Below, piece after piece: positions 41,892-50,774 of a DNA stretch of 52,277 nucleotides. Positions within the stretch are counted from its first letter, which is position 1, and each line of letters starts with the position of its first letter. Location: assembly GCA_049515175.1 (NCBI GenBank), contig JBEKUI010000003.1, positions 1-52,277 on the forward strand, given 5' to 3'. The stretch comes from JACQNR01 sp049515175. Lineage in GTDB: Bacteria > Acidobacteriota > Terriglobia > UBA7540. A program made the translations under genes and the position numbers. The notes below the pieces were generated by a model that was not told where the DNA came from, searched no databases, and was given only the letters and a program-made list of their open reading frames with translations.

Positions 41892-44706
41892 TAACCGGTT
41901 TCCTTGCGGTGGGGAATTCGAGCCGGAAAGTTGTGCCGCGCCCGGGCGTGCTTTCCACGTCGATCTTGCCGGAGTGCTCGCGGATAATACCGTAACTCAC
42001 TGCGAGGCCCAAGCCCGTGCCGCGGCTCGTCGCCTTGGTGGTGAAGAAGGGGTCGAAGATCTTGCTGAGGTGATCGGGCGGGATGCCGACGCCGTTGTCG
42101 GCCACTTCAACATGAATCGAGGAGTTCTCGCTTTCCGTGGCCAGGGTGAGCTCACCGCCGCGCGGCATGGCGTCACGGGCGTTCATGATGAGGTTCATGA
42201 AGACCTGCTGGAGCTTCCCAGCGTTGCCGTAAACGGCCGGCAGTCCCTGGGAGAGCTGCGTGTTGAGCGAAATCCGGGAGGCGCGCAGCATCGGTTCGAC
42301 CAGCGAGACCGTCTCGCGGATGACCCGGTTCACATCGACTTCCGCATAATCGCTGCCGCTGACGCGCGAGAACTTGAGCAGGCTGTTGACGATTTCGGAG
42401 GCGCGGAACGACTGCTTGACGATCTTCTCCACCGTCCGGGTGCGCGGATCGTCCGGCGACATCTGCTTGAAGAGCATCTGGGCCTGGGAGGAAATCACCG
42501 CCAGCGGTGTGTTGACCTCGTGAGCGACGCCCGCCGCTAGCAGTCCGATCGACGAAAGCTTCTCGGCCTGCATCAACTGGTCTTCCAGGCTGACGCGCTC
42601 GGTGATGTCGTTGAAGATCAGCAGGCGGCCGATAACCGCTTCGTCCTTGCCGATGAGCGGGGTGATGGAAACGTTGACAATCAGCCGCCGCTCGTCCGGC
42701 GTCTGCAAACCGAACTTGTAGACGCTCAGCGTGTGGTGCGACTCATAAGCGGGAGCGAGCTCGGCCAGGAGCTCAACCGGGAAAATCGCTTCCAGACGGT
42801 TGCCCACGGCCTGCGCGCGGGCCAGCCCGTAGAGCTTCTCCATGGCCGAGTTCCATGCCTGCACCTTGTGGTCGAGGTCGCAGGCCAGCACGCCCACGTT
42901 GATCGACTCGACGATGTTCTGGCTGAAGTCCCTCAGCTCCTGATAGTCGTGGGCCTTCTGCTCGAGCGATTCGTAGAGGCGCGCGTTCTCCAAAGCGATG
43001 GCCAGATAATTGGAAATGGTCTGGAGCAGATCGATGTCCTCGCTGGAGAGGAAATCGCCCTTGCGCGTTCTGCCCAGCGCCAGATAACCCAGGGTTCGGT
43101 CTTCAGCCTTGATGGCCAGGTAGTAGTGCAGGTCGAGTTGCTCAATCGTCCGCTTCGCCTGCGGGCTCACATCAAAGACCCACTTGACGCTCTCGAAGAA
43201 GAGATAACCCTTTCCCAGTTCCTGGCGTTCAGGATCGAGGAAGCTCAAATCCAGCCGGCCGGAGGGGGAGATTCCGCGCGACTTCGCCAGCCGGAAACCG
43301 TTGCCGTCCGGCCGCAGGAAGATCGCCAGGCGATCCACGCCCAGTGTCTCGGCCAGGCGCGTCACCACCCCGTCCAGCAGCCGGTCCACGTGCAGCACGG
43401 AGGTCAGTTCGCGCGCAAAGGTGAGGAGCGTCCGTCGGTAGTCGTAGCGTTCCGGATTAAGGAGCCGCTCCAGTCGCGCCTGAATCCAGTTCACAATCGG
43501 CTGGAACAGGAAGGCGGTGATGATGATGCCCAGAATCCAGCCGCCACGGCTCGTGGCCGGAAAGCTGGTGCGGAAAATATCCGCAAAGAGGGCGATGAGG
43601 CCGAAGGAGACGCCGACAATCGCCGCCGTCGCCAGGGTATAAGCAATTCCCCGCTGGAAGATGATGTCCACGTCCATCAACCGGTAGCGCACGATGGCGT
43701 ATCCAAACGTCAGCGGCATAAAGATGAGGAAGAGGACAGAAAGCTTCATCCACGGCGTGGGCAGGTAGCCAAGGAAATAAGGGACGACGTACAACGCAGC
43801 GAACGGCACGATGGAGAGGAACGTCCCGCGCGTCACCCATTTGAGCTGCTGCTTGACGAGCGGCCCATCCGCGCGCCGGTAACTGCGCTGCAGCCAGATC
43901 GCTCCGGCGAGGAAGTAGGCCGCCAGATAGATGAGCTCCACGCGGTCGACCATCCAGCGCGTCACCTGCAAGGGTAGCGACCAAACCAGCACGCCGGTCG
44001 CAACCAGCACGTGCACCGCCAGCAGGAGTGAGCCGGGCGCGTAAACGAGCGCCATTCCCCGGGGACGCGCGCGGAGAATTTCCGGCCGCTCGGGGAAGGA
44101 GAGGCAGAAGGAGAGGAAGAGGGCGGGCTGCATGAGCAGAGCTGTGACGTTCAGCCAGTAGACCGTCCAGTCAAAGAGATTGAGCTTGCCCGTGTAGGCG
44201 AAAGTGTAGAGAACAAACGAGCTGAGACAGAAGACGTAGAAATGCAGGGACTTGGGAGCCGTCCAGCGCCGCACTAGGATAAAAGTGCCGATGAGAAGAA
44301 AAATCAGCCCCACCAGGTCGAGGTAGAGCCGCAGCGAAGTGGAATTGGCCTGCGGGGCGATCACCACGAGCGCCCGGAAGGGCCTCCCCCCGCGAGTCAA
44401 ATCGTAGCTGGCCTGCGACCAGACGCCGGTGCTATAAACCTCCCGCGCCGCATCCACCGAGCGTCGGACCGGGACTTGGTTGATCGCTTCGAGCTTGTCT
44501 CCCTGCTGGATCCCGGCCTTCTCCGCCGGGCTGTCGGGCGCCACTATCCATGCCCGGACGCCCTGCGCGGTGTCCACCCAGGAGGCGCCGTCGTCGGGAA
44601 GCTGGTAGATCCGGCGTTGTTCAAAATTCAGAACGCCAAACACCACCAGCGCCAGACTGAGCAGCGCCAAAAAGACCGTCGTGAATCGGAATGGGAGCGT
44701 TCTCAA
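41881..44706 (-). CDS. Histidine kinase with PDZ, multi-TM, GAF and PAS domains
   Basis: 941 residues. Order: TM helix (about 8-27), a periplasmic PDZ-like domain (about 45-115, RAWIVAPDSPAEKAGIQQGD), seven or eight membrane helices (about 125-400), GAF (about 440-590, LDGVVTRLAETLGVDRLAIF), PAS (about 600-720, VGVLACDLDHKVQAWNSAME), HisKA with the phospho-His in AAGVAHEVNTPLAV (about 731), and HATPase with NLIMNARDAM (about 842), DNGVGIPPDH and GTGLGLAVSYG. The cognate partner is the NtrC-type gene that overlaps its 3' end. It starts with TTG at 44706 with GAGG 8 nt upstream. The PDZ plus multi-TM sensor may detect a periplasmic peptide or membrane state; that is inference. Confidence 0.95.
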   Translation of the reverse strand: MRTLPFRFTTVFLALLSLALVVFGVLNFEQRRIYQLPDDGASWVDTAQGVRAWIVAPDSPAEKAGIQQGDKLEAINQVPVRRSVDAAREVYSTGVWSQASYDLTRGGRPFRALVVIAPQANSTSLRLYLDLVGLIFLLIGTFILVRRWTAPKSLHFYVFCLSSFVLYTFAYTGKLNLFDWTVYWLNVTALLMQPALFLSFCLSFPERPEILRARPRGMALVYAPGSLLLAVHVLVATGVLVWSLPLQVTRWMVDRVELIYLAAYFLAGAIWLQRSYRRADGPLVKQQLKWVTRGTFLSIVPFAALYVVPYFLGYLPTPWMKLSVLFLIFMPLTFGYAIVRYRLMDVDIIFQRGIAYTLATAAIVGVSFGLIALFADIFRTSFPATSRGGWILGIIITAFLFQPIVNWIQARLERLLNPERYDYRRTLLTFARELTSVLHVDRLLDGVVTRLAETLGVDRLAIFLRPDGNGFRLAKSRGISPSGRLDLSFLDPERQELGKGYLFFESVKWVFDVSPQAKRTIEQLDLHYYLAIKAEDRTLGYLALGRTRKGDFLSSEDIDLLQTISNYLAIALENARLYESLEQKAHDYQELRDFSQNIVESINVGVLACDLDHKVQAWNSAMEKLYGLARAQAVGNRLEAIFPVELLAELAPAYESHHTLSVYKFGLQTPDERRLIVNVSITPLIGKDEAVIGRLLIFNDITERVSLEDQLMQAEKLSSIGLLAAGVAHEVNTPLAVISSQAQMLFKQMSPDDPRTRTVEKIVKQSFRASEIVNSLLKFSRVSGSDYAEVDVNRVIRETVSLVEPMLRASRISLNTQLSQGLPAVYGNAGKLQQVFMNLIMNARDAMPRGGELTLATESENSSIHVEVADNGVGIPPDHLSKIFDPFFTTKATSRGTGLGLAVSYGIIREHSGKIDVESTPGRGTTFRLEFPTARKPVNVG

Positions 44707-44758
44707 CTTTCGGCCTCACTACCCGGGCTGAGGAGACACAAAATCTTGTACTCTTGCA

Positions 44759-44773
44759 GCAAGTTAACTTCCA
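44759..44773 (-). promoter_or_regulatory. Candidate sigma-54 (-24/-12) promoter of the kinase-regulator operon
   Basis: Minus strand TGGAAG-TTAAC-TTGC: GG and GC exactly ten bases apart, with five of the six -24 and all four -12 key bases close to consensus (TGGCAC-N5-TTGC). Start near 44747, leader about 40 nt. The 11-bp palindrome CTTGC-A-GCAAG overlaps the -12. Confidence 0.55.
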
Positions 44774-44834
44774 GCCAAAACAGGAAATTGAATTAACAAG
44801 TCATTTCGCTTCTTTATGATAGCCAGCGGAGTTT

Positions 44835-44845
44835 CCAGAATCTGG
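44835..44845. promoter_or_regulatory. Candidate upstream activator site
   Basis: CCAGAATCTGG, a perfect palindrome (CCAGA-A-TCTGG) about 60-85 bases upstream of the -24/-12 element, where enhancer sites for NtrC-type activators usually lie. Confidence 0.4.
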
Positions 44846-44997
44846 CGCGAATATGGAACAAGGAATATTGACTTCTGATTTTTGTATTTGCTGCGCTGAA
44901 TCCTCAGTGCAAACGCAATTTGTCGCTGGGAGGGGTTGGACTGTCCTGAATCGCTACACTGCCTGCTCATGGCTGGCCTCGCTAGGGGGAGGGCAGG

Positions 44998-46794
44998 TTA
45001 GAACTGGACCGAGAATCCGCCACGAAAGCTTCGGTAGGCTGGGGTCACGATCAGGGTATCCTCCCCTGACCGAGCCACTGGCACATACCCCTGGCCGAGC
45101 AGGTTCTGGAAGTCCGCTAACGCCTCAATCCTCGCAGGCAGGAAGGCAAGATTGGGAAGAGGCTGGCGAATCTGAATGCCCAAGTAGGGCTGCATCTGCA
45201 GGTTCGCCTGGCCGACTGGATCGACGCCCGTTACCCGGCCGTTGGGCAACCACTCATAAGAGCCAACGATGTAAGTCTTGGAAACCGGCAGGTGCGTCGA
45301 GACTCGGGCACCTACAGCCTGCGTCTGGCGGCGGCGAAGCGATGCCCGCAGGTCTCTCATCGGAGCCGGCGTCGCTTCGCCTGCGGCTACTGCTGCCAAG
45401 GCATCACCCAGGGAATAGATCACCGCAAGCTCCGCCTGCCCCTTCAACTTGCGGGTGAACGATGCGCGCACTCCCGAGGACGTGAAGTTGCCCGCGTTCA
45501 GCATGACGCCATCGACGGCAGGGTTGGGGAGGAAATTCCCGGCCAGCCGGGCGAGCACGGTGTCATTTCCGAAGCCCCACACGGCCGCGTTGTGGAGGGC
45601 GTCGCGATAAGCCGCCACTTCCAGCCGGGAGTCTGGGCTCAAGGTACGCTCGTAAGCGACTTCCGAGTGATCCAAAGTCTCTAGCTGCGCCTGGTAACCC
45701 CGCATAGTGATGCGCGGGAAGGAGGTCAGCGCCCCGATGCGATCCAGCAACGATCCTCCTGCGTCCATGCGCGCGCCGCCGTACCGCACCGAGACCTCTT
45801 GGGAAGCGCTGGGCTGATAAGCCAGCCGCAGGAACGGCCGCGCGGACATGACATTGCCGCCGGCATTCAGGTAGTCCACTTCAAACCCGGAGGTCAGAGC
45901 CAGCCGGTCGAGAATACGCCGGGTCTGCGCGTAGCTGGCAACCAGCGCCTGGGCATGGCTGCGAATCGCCCGGCTGTCGCCGGGAGCGAATGGCACTCCG
46001 TCGGAAAAATTGAGCTGATGAACGACCAGGGCCAATTCCTCAGGATCGCCTTTCAGCGCATCGCGCCGCAGCATCGTGGCAAGCGATGAGGTCTGCACTC
46101 CGCTGGCACCCATGGACCCGGCCACGAGAAGGTCCGCGTTCTCCGAAAGAGGGCGAACATAGGCCAGGATGCTTCCCATTCCGGGGTCGCCCGCCAGTGC
46201 CCGGCCGCGCGTCGCCCCGGGACTCATGGCCAAGAGGTGTTGACTGGAAGGAAGCGGGATCTTGTTGCCTTTGGATTTCGACTTCGCCGAGGCCTTGGGA
46301 GCGGGCTGATACCTCAGGATGGGGCGTGTGACCGATGCCGTGCGCAACGCCCACTTCCAGTCTTCTCCCCAACTGGAGATGCTGCTGGAGGGTATTTGCA
46401 CGCGAATCGGAGTCAGGATATCTCCCAGCACGAAGTTCTGCTGGACGCTTCCGCCTGCCTCAACCCGCACCCCGTTACGAAGCATGGGCAGTCGGGTCGC
46501 CGCGGTGACTTTGAGGGAATACCAACCGGGGATGAGCCTTTCGATGGCAAATCTGCCGTGCGCATCCGTCATCACGTGTTCCACAAGCCCGCCGCCGTCC
46601 GTCAACCCCGCCAGGGCCGGACCCATGATGATCACGGTAGCGCCCATGAGGGGCGCCCCTTGCGGATCCGCCACGGTCCCAACGATTCGGCCAAAACCTG
46701 CACTGCGACCCGGCAGGGGGACCAGACAGAGGATCGCCAGGGACGCAAGCGCACGAATCGCGAGAAAACACTTTCGTGATTGATGCAGGCTCAT
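44998..46794 (-). CDS. Carboxypeptidase-regulatory domain plus outer-membrane beta-barrel protein
   Basis: 598 residues. Signal peptide (LAILCLVPLPGRSAGFG), then a carboxypeptidase-like regulatory (Ig-like) domain (about 35-125: IVGTVADPQGAPLMGATVII, then TDAHGRFAIERLIPGWYSLK), a linker (about 170-200, KASAKSKSKGNKIPLPSSQH), and a strand-rich barrel ending in the outer-membrane signature Phe (FRGGFSVQF). It resembles the acidobacterial Oar-like TonB receptors but is about half as long and shows no clear plug domain. It sits 65 nt downstream of the GWxTD gene on the same strand and is probably co-transcribed. Cargo or partner unknown. Confidence 0.85.
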   Translation of the reverse strand: MSLHQSRKCFLAIRALASLAILCLVPLPGRSAGFGRIVGTVADPQGAPLMGATVIIMGPALAGLTDGGGLVEHVMTDAHGRFAIERLIPGWYSLKVTAATRLPMLRNGVRVEAGGSVQQNFVLGDILTPIRVQIPSSSISSWGEDWKWALRTASVTRPILRYQPAPKASAKSKSKGNKIPLPSSQHLLAMSPGATRGRALAGDPGMGSILAYVRPLSENADLLVAGSMGASGVQTSSLATMLRRDALKGDPEELALVVHQLNFSDGVPFAPGDSRAIRSHAQALVASYAQTRRILDRLALTSGFEVDYLNAGGNVMSARPFLRLAYQPSASQEVSVRYGGARMDAGGSLLDRIGALTSFPRITMRGYQAQLETLDHSEVAYERTLSPDSRLEVAAYRDALHNAAVWGFGNDTVLARLAGNFLPNPAVDGVMLNAGNFTSSGVRASFTRKLKGQAELAVIYSLGDALAAVAAGEATPAPMRDLRASLRRRQTQAVGARVSTHLPVSKTYIVGSYEWLPNGRVTGVDPVGQANLQMQPYLGIQIRQPLPNLAFLPARIEALADFQNLLGQGYVPVARSGEDTLIVTPAYRSFRGGFSVQF

Positions 46795-46827
46795 GTGATT
46801 TCCCGTACCTCGTCAAGCAGCGTCATG

Positions 46828-46853
46828 CCCCCGGCGCGGCCTGGGCGCGGGGG
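46828..46853. repeat. GC hairpin between the GWxTD and barrel genes
   Basis: CCCCC, a 1-nt bulge, GCGC, 7-nt loop, GCGC, GGGGG. It lies in the 65-nt gap between the two minus-strand genes. It may tune read-through; there is no T tract. Confidence 0.4.
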
Positions 46854-46859
46854 TCATGC

Positions 46860-48536
46860 TTACCGGACTTCAAACGTGGCCACAGGCGAAACCGTCTGGT
46901 TCTTGACGTTGTCCGTGACCTTGATCTGCACCGTGTATTTGCCCGGCGCCAAAGAGCGGAGCGGCATAGTCTTTTGCAGCGTCACCTGCTGCGAGGCGTT
47001 AGTGAGCTTCGCCGCCTGCTCGTTCTGGCTCAGGAGCGGCTTCCCGTCTTTGATGATCTCGTACTGAATATCCGCAGATGGCTTGTGCGTTTGCGGATCC
47101 AACCCGAGGTTGTAAACCTGCATGTAAATTCCCAGGTTCTGATCACGCGTAAACTGCTGGTTGACACTGGGCCGCACCTTCGTGCCGCCGATGACGAACG
47201 GCCCCGACCCCACCTGGGAAGTCGGCAGGGGCTGGATCAGGTCGGCCAGGATGAGTGAACTGTTGGACAGTTTCTCCTCGTCGTAGCGTGGAACGCGTAC
47301 GCCGAGCTCGATGGAACCCATGTGGCCGTTGATATCGTCCTTGACCACCACGCTCAGCTTATACAGACCGGGACGCAATGGCACAACCTTCTGGTAAACC
47401 GATTTGCGTTCCACATATTTTTGAAAGTCGTTTTCCGGCACGTCCAGCACGACCGAATCCTCAAAAGTGCTGGCGATGCGGCCGCTGGGCGAAGTGAGCT
47501 GGCCGAAAACGTCCAAGACCGCGTGCATGACGCCACCCTTGTTTTCGAACTGCAACTCACGGTTGGCAACCTGAACGGTAATGGGGGTCAGGACGCTTTC
47601 CTCGGTAACCCGGACGAAGTCGGTGCGCACGTCAAAGGGCAGGAGTTGGGCGCTCAGGCGCGCGGTAACCACCGCCTTCAGGTCCTTGAACTTGACTTCC
47701 GGTGGTTTGAAGATTCGGGCATAGAGATCCAGGCGGGTAAACTCATTCATGCTCTCGGGAGTTCCACCCATAGATTGCCCGATCGTCATGCCGTCAGTAC
47801 GCGTGAAGCGATCGGCCTTGGACGCCATGCCCATGGATTCCATCTGGGTTAGGCCGGCGTTGGGAACGTGGAGCAGGGCGTCCTTTTCGCCAGGGTCTAT
47901 CGTGAGGTGGTACTCACCGGTCATCGTGGGGTCAACAAATTCCAGAATGATGTTGCTGCCGATCCCTTCCAGGTAGCGGTAACGCCATGTCTCGAAGGGG
48001 AAAGTCGAGGTTTCCCCGCCGCCTTCCTCGGGAGGCCGGATGTAGCTGCCCCCGGAAGGATGCGCCTCGATTTCATCAGCCGGCCCCCAGGTGATGTAAA
48101 TCCGCCCGCGGTCTGCCTTCCAGCCCGGAATGCCGGAAGCGTAGTGCTCGTTCGCGTACGCGATTCGGCGATAGTATTCCTCTTTGAATTCGTTTTCTGC
48201 GCTCCCCGGATTGGGATTGCGCCGCTCCCAAAACGCTTCGATGAATTGCTCGCGTTCGTCGTCCGTGCTCAGCTTCTTGAACGAGGCGCGCTCCTGGTCC
48301 GTAATAACGTAAGGTACCTCTTCTTCCAGCCACTTTTTGTAGGCGCTCTCCTGCTCTTTCTGGATGGCTTTCTGGCGACGGATCTCTTGTCGGCTGGGCT
48401 TTTCAGACTTCTCCTGCTTCTCTGTCTCTTTCTCTTTAGCCGGTGAGGCGGCAGACGGGGCTGGGCTGGCAAATAGTAATGCACCCAGCGCACAAAGCAA
48501 GGCGGCGTGATGACAAGATTCAAAGCGTTTATACAT
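46860..48536 (-). CDS. GWxTD domain-containing secreted protein
   Basis: 558 residues from the ATG at 48536 (AAGGTG 8 nt upstream). Signal peptide (HAALLCALGALLFASPAPSA), a charged coiled-coil-like stretch (EKETEKQEKSEKPSRQEIRR), then the GWxTD domain (about 85-240): DEREQFIEAFWERRNPNPGS, YYRRIAYANEHYASGIPGWK, ADRGRIYITWGPADEIEAHP and FPFETWRYRYLEGIGSNIIL. The namesake motif reads GWKAD here instead of GWxTD. The C-terminal half is beta-rich, with repeated bacterial Ig-like strands (LYKLSVVVKDDINGHMGSIE; LAPGKYTVQIKVTDNVKNQT). Function of the family is unknown. A consensus promoter precedes it, inside what would otherwise be read as an N-terminal extension. Confidence 0.9.
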   Translation of the reverse strand: MYKRFESCHHAALLCALGALLFASPAPSAASPAKEKETEKQEKSEKPSRQEIRRQKAIQKEQESAYKKWLEEEVPYVITDQERASFKKLSTDDEREQFIEAFWERRNPNPGSAENEFKEEYYRRIAYANEHYASGIPGWKADRGRIYITWGPADEIEAHPSGGSYIRPPEEGGGETSTFPFETWRYRYLEGIGSNIILEFVDPTMTGEYHLTIDPGEKDALLHVPNAGLTQMESMGMASKADRFTRTDGMTIGQSMGGTPESMNEFTRLDLYARIFKPPEVKFKDLKAVVTARLSAQLLPFDVRTDFVRVTEESVLTPITVQVANRELQFENKGGVMHAVLDVFGQLTSPSGRIASTFEDSVVLDVPENDFQKYVERKSVYQKVVPLRPGLYKLSVVVKDDINGHMGSIELGVRVPRYDEEKLSNSSLILADLIQPLPTSQVGSGPFVIGGTKVRPSVNQQFTRDQNLGIYMQVYNLGLDPQTHKPSADIQYEIIKDGKPLLSQNEQAAKLTNASQQVTLQKTMPLRSLAPGKYTVQIKVTDNVKNQTVSPVATFEVR

Positions 48537-48591
48537 ACCTACACCTTGCCGCTCCCCGAGGCACACGGACTCCTCACTGCTTACGGTAAGA

Positions 48592-48620
48592 ATTCTAGGT
48601 TTCAAGATATGAGAAGTCAA
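48592..48620 (-). promoter_or_regulatory. Sigma-70 promoter of the GWxTD gene
   Basis: Minus strand TTGACT (48620-48615), a 17-nt spacer and TAGAAT (48597-48592); start near 48585 with about 50 nt of leader. This also fixes the start codon, because a frame opening at 48620 would begin inside the promoter. Confidence 0.7.
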
Positions 48621-48972
48621 GCCTCTTCCATCCCTGGAAGAAAATGGGAATAGTTGGACCCAACCTCCGACACCCCTTTACGGATGCGCCTCCGGCAGAA
48701 AAGGTGGCTTGCGCGGCGTGAATCGCTAACTTTTCCGACTTTCCGGTGTCTAATAGTGCGAACGTGTGCCCAAGGACAGCAGCGTCAAGGGAAACGCATC
48801 AGAAGCCTGGGACAGTGGGGCAAGATTCCCCCCTTCGCTTCTCCCCGGAAGACGGTCTGACTGCAACGCCACTCGGGTTCGGAGTGCAAGGCGCGCACTT
48901 GTGCTTCTCGCTGTGCAAACAGCAGGTATTGTTCCAAGTCGGCGGCCTTTGGAACGAAACTTTCCCGACGCT

Positions 48973-48991
48973 TTGAACGTATAAGCTTCAA
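48973..48991 (+). promoter_or_regulatory. Operator-like repeat over a possible -10 of the efflux operon
   Basis: TTGAACGTATAAGCTTCAA: TTGAA and TTCAA arms nine bases apart straddling TATAAG (48980-48985), a possible -10 with no good -35. Overlapping the -10 is typical of repressors of efflux operons. Confidence 0.35.
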
Positions 48992-49131
48992 GGAGTCAAA
49001 TTGGGAGGGTTACAGGGACATTCTGGGCGGGGCCGTTTGGCCGCCTCCCGCATCGGGGAGATTGTTCTTTGCACTCGATGACCCATTGACACGCCATCCC
49101 CTCTAGCCCTTTGGGCAAGGAGCGAAGTACA

Positions 49132-50709
49132 ATGAGCCGGACGGTCGAATTAGGAATTGCGCAGATCGAGGAGCCAGAGGTCAAAGAACCGGAGTATCAA
49201 ACTCCTCCTCGAGCACGGAGCAGACAAGTGATGAAATCCTGGAAAAAGACGCTTCTCATAATTGTAGGAGCCTTGGTTCTAATCGGTCTGGTGGTCGGCG
49301 GGATCGCCTGGAGTAAGCGCGGGGTGGTGACGGTCCAAACGGGCAAAGTCGAAAAGAAAGAGCTATCTTCCATCGTTACAGCCTCAGGGCAGATTCGGCC
49401 CCTGACCACGAATTTTGCAGCAGTCAACGCCAATTCCTTCGGCAAGATCACGGACATCTATGTGAAGGAAGGTGATCAGGTCAAGAAGGGCCAACTCCTC
49501 CTGAGAACCGAGTCCGTCCAGCAGGAGGCGGATGTCGATGCGCAGCAGGCGGCGCTGAAGACGGCGGAGGCCGACGTCTCCGCCTCCGACGCGGCCGTTC
49601 AATCCGCTTCCGCCAGCCTGAAGACCGCCCAGGCGGACCAGCAGACCGCCCAGGCCAACCTCGCGCGGGCCAAGGAAGACTACGCGCGTGCCCAGGGACT
49701 GCTCAAGGACAAGCTGATTGCGCAGCAACTCTACGATCAGCGGCGAGCCGATTTTGAGGTCGCCCAGTCGAACCTCCAGGCGGCCGAGGCGCGTGTCGCC
49801 CAAAGCAAAGCCCAGCTTCAGCAGATCACCTTTAACCGCGACATGTCCCGGTCCCGGGTGGCGCAGAGCCGTGCGGGTCTGACGCGCGCCCAGGACCTGC
49901 GTGCGAAGACCCTCTACACCTCGCCGCTCGATGGCATCATCACCAGCCTGCCGGTCCACGTGGGTGAAAACGTGGTGCCGGGCATCCAGAACCAGGTGGG
50001 CAGCGTCCTCTTCCAGGTTTCCGACCTCTCGGTAATTACCGCGGAAGTGAAAGTGGACGAGACCGATATCGTCAATGTCAAGCTTGGCCAGTCCGCCGAG
50101 GTTACGATTGACGCAGTCCGCGAGAAGACCTTCAAGGGAAAGGTCACCGAGATTGGGCAGAGTGCTATCGGTCGCACCACCGGCCAGACCGTGGGTCAGA
50201 CGACCACCGGGACTGCGGCGGAGGAGGCCAAGGATTTCAAGGTCGTGGTAACCCTCGACGATCCTCCTCCCGGTCTCCGCCCCGGCCTGTCGACGACCGC
50301 GAAGGTCACCACAGCCACGCGGCAGGACGCGGTGGCCGTCCCCATCCAGGCCCTGGCCATCCGGATGAAGCGGGAACTCGAAGAGAGCGAAAAGGAAGGC
50401 AAGGGGAAGGAGACCAAGGGCGCCGTCCAGGCGGCCGCGGCCAGCCCCGCGCCTGCGGCCAGTCCCGACAAGGGGAAGGACAAAGCGAAGGAGGAAGTGC
50501 AGGGACTCTTTGTTATCAAGAATGGCCGCGCCGTATTTACGAAAGTTGAGACCGGCATCATGGGCACCACCGACATGGAGGTTGTAAAAGGCGTCAATCC
50601 GGGCGAAGAGATCGTGACCGGGAGCTTCAGTGTTCTCCGTACGCTGAAGAACAAGTCCAAGGTGAAGATTGATAATTCCGCCCAGAAGCCCGGTGGTCCG
50701 ACCGCTTAG
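49132..50709 (+). CDS. HlyD/MFP-type periplasmic adaptor of an ABC efflux system
   Basis: 525 residues from the ATG at 49132 (AAGGAG 9 nt upstream). A single membrane helix (TLLIIVGALVLIGLVVGGIA, about 38-58) anchors it in the inner membrane. Then come a lipoyl/barrel-sandwich half-motif (VNANSFGKITDIYVKEGDQV), a long alpha-hairpin rich in Ala and Gln (about 115-235), the second half-motif (TLYTSPLDGIITSLPVHVGE), beta-barrel strands, and a Lys/Glu/Ala-rich insert (about 420-465) before the membrane-proximal domain (EVVKGVNPGEEIVTGSF). It links the MacB-type ABC pair downstream to an outer-membrane channel not found here. Confidence 0.94.
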   Translation: MSRTVELGIAQIEEPEVKEPEYQTPPRARSRQVMKSWKKTLLIIVGALVLIGLVVGGIAWSKRGVVTVQTGKVEKKELSSIVTASGQIRPLTTNFAAVNANSFGKITDIYVKEGDQVKKGQLLLRTESVQQEADVDAQQAALKTAEADVSASDAAVQSASASLKTAQADQQTAQANLARAKEDYARAQGLLKDKLIAQQLYDQRRADFEVAQSNLQAAEARVAQSKAQLQQITFNRDMSRSRVAQSRAGLTRAQDLRAKTLYTSPLDGIITSLPVHVGENVVPGIQNQVGSVLFQVSDLSVITAEVKVDETDIVNVKLGQSAEVTIDAVREKTFKGKVTEIGQSAIGRTTGQTVGQTTTGTAAEEAKDFKVVVTLDDPPPGLRPGLSTTAKVTTATRQDAVAVPIQALAIRMKRELEESEKEGKGKETKGAVQAAAASPAPAASPDKGKDKAKEEVQGLFVIKNGRAVFTKVETGIMGTTDMEVVKGVNPGEEIVTGSFSVLRTLKNKSKVKIDNSAQKPGGPTA

Positions 50710-50774
50710 CCTGGAAGGCGGCCTTGGCGGTCAGTAGGCAAGACTCGCTGGCACCGGAAAGGAAGCAGGAACCG

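Larger units (their letters stand above)
48537..49131. other. Long divergent intergenic region with hairpins, no gene
   Basis: Nearly 600 bases between the GWxTD gene (minus) and the efflux operon (plus). It holds the GWxTD promoter, short hairpins at 48817-48831 (GGGG/CCCC), 48870-48886 (CACTC/GAGTG), 48895-48904 (GCAC/GTGC) and 48931-48955 (GTTCCAA/TTGGAAC), an operator-like element at 48973-48991 and a GC hairpin at 49025-49049. Overlapping short frames in all registers have no coding character. A structured RNA is possible but not shown. Confidence 0.55.

Noticed and set aside
44853..45458. A 201-codon plus-strand frame entering the barrel gene
   Set aside because: The start lies in the sigma-54 control region and the protein has no plausible sequence features.
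49087..49092. TTGACA close to the efflux adaptor start as a -35 box
   Set aside because: No acceptable -10 occurs at 16-18 nt, and the ribosome site of the adaptor occupies the region soon after.
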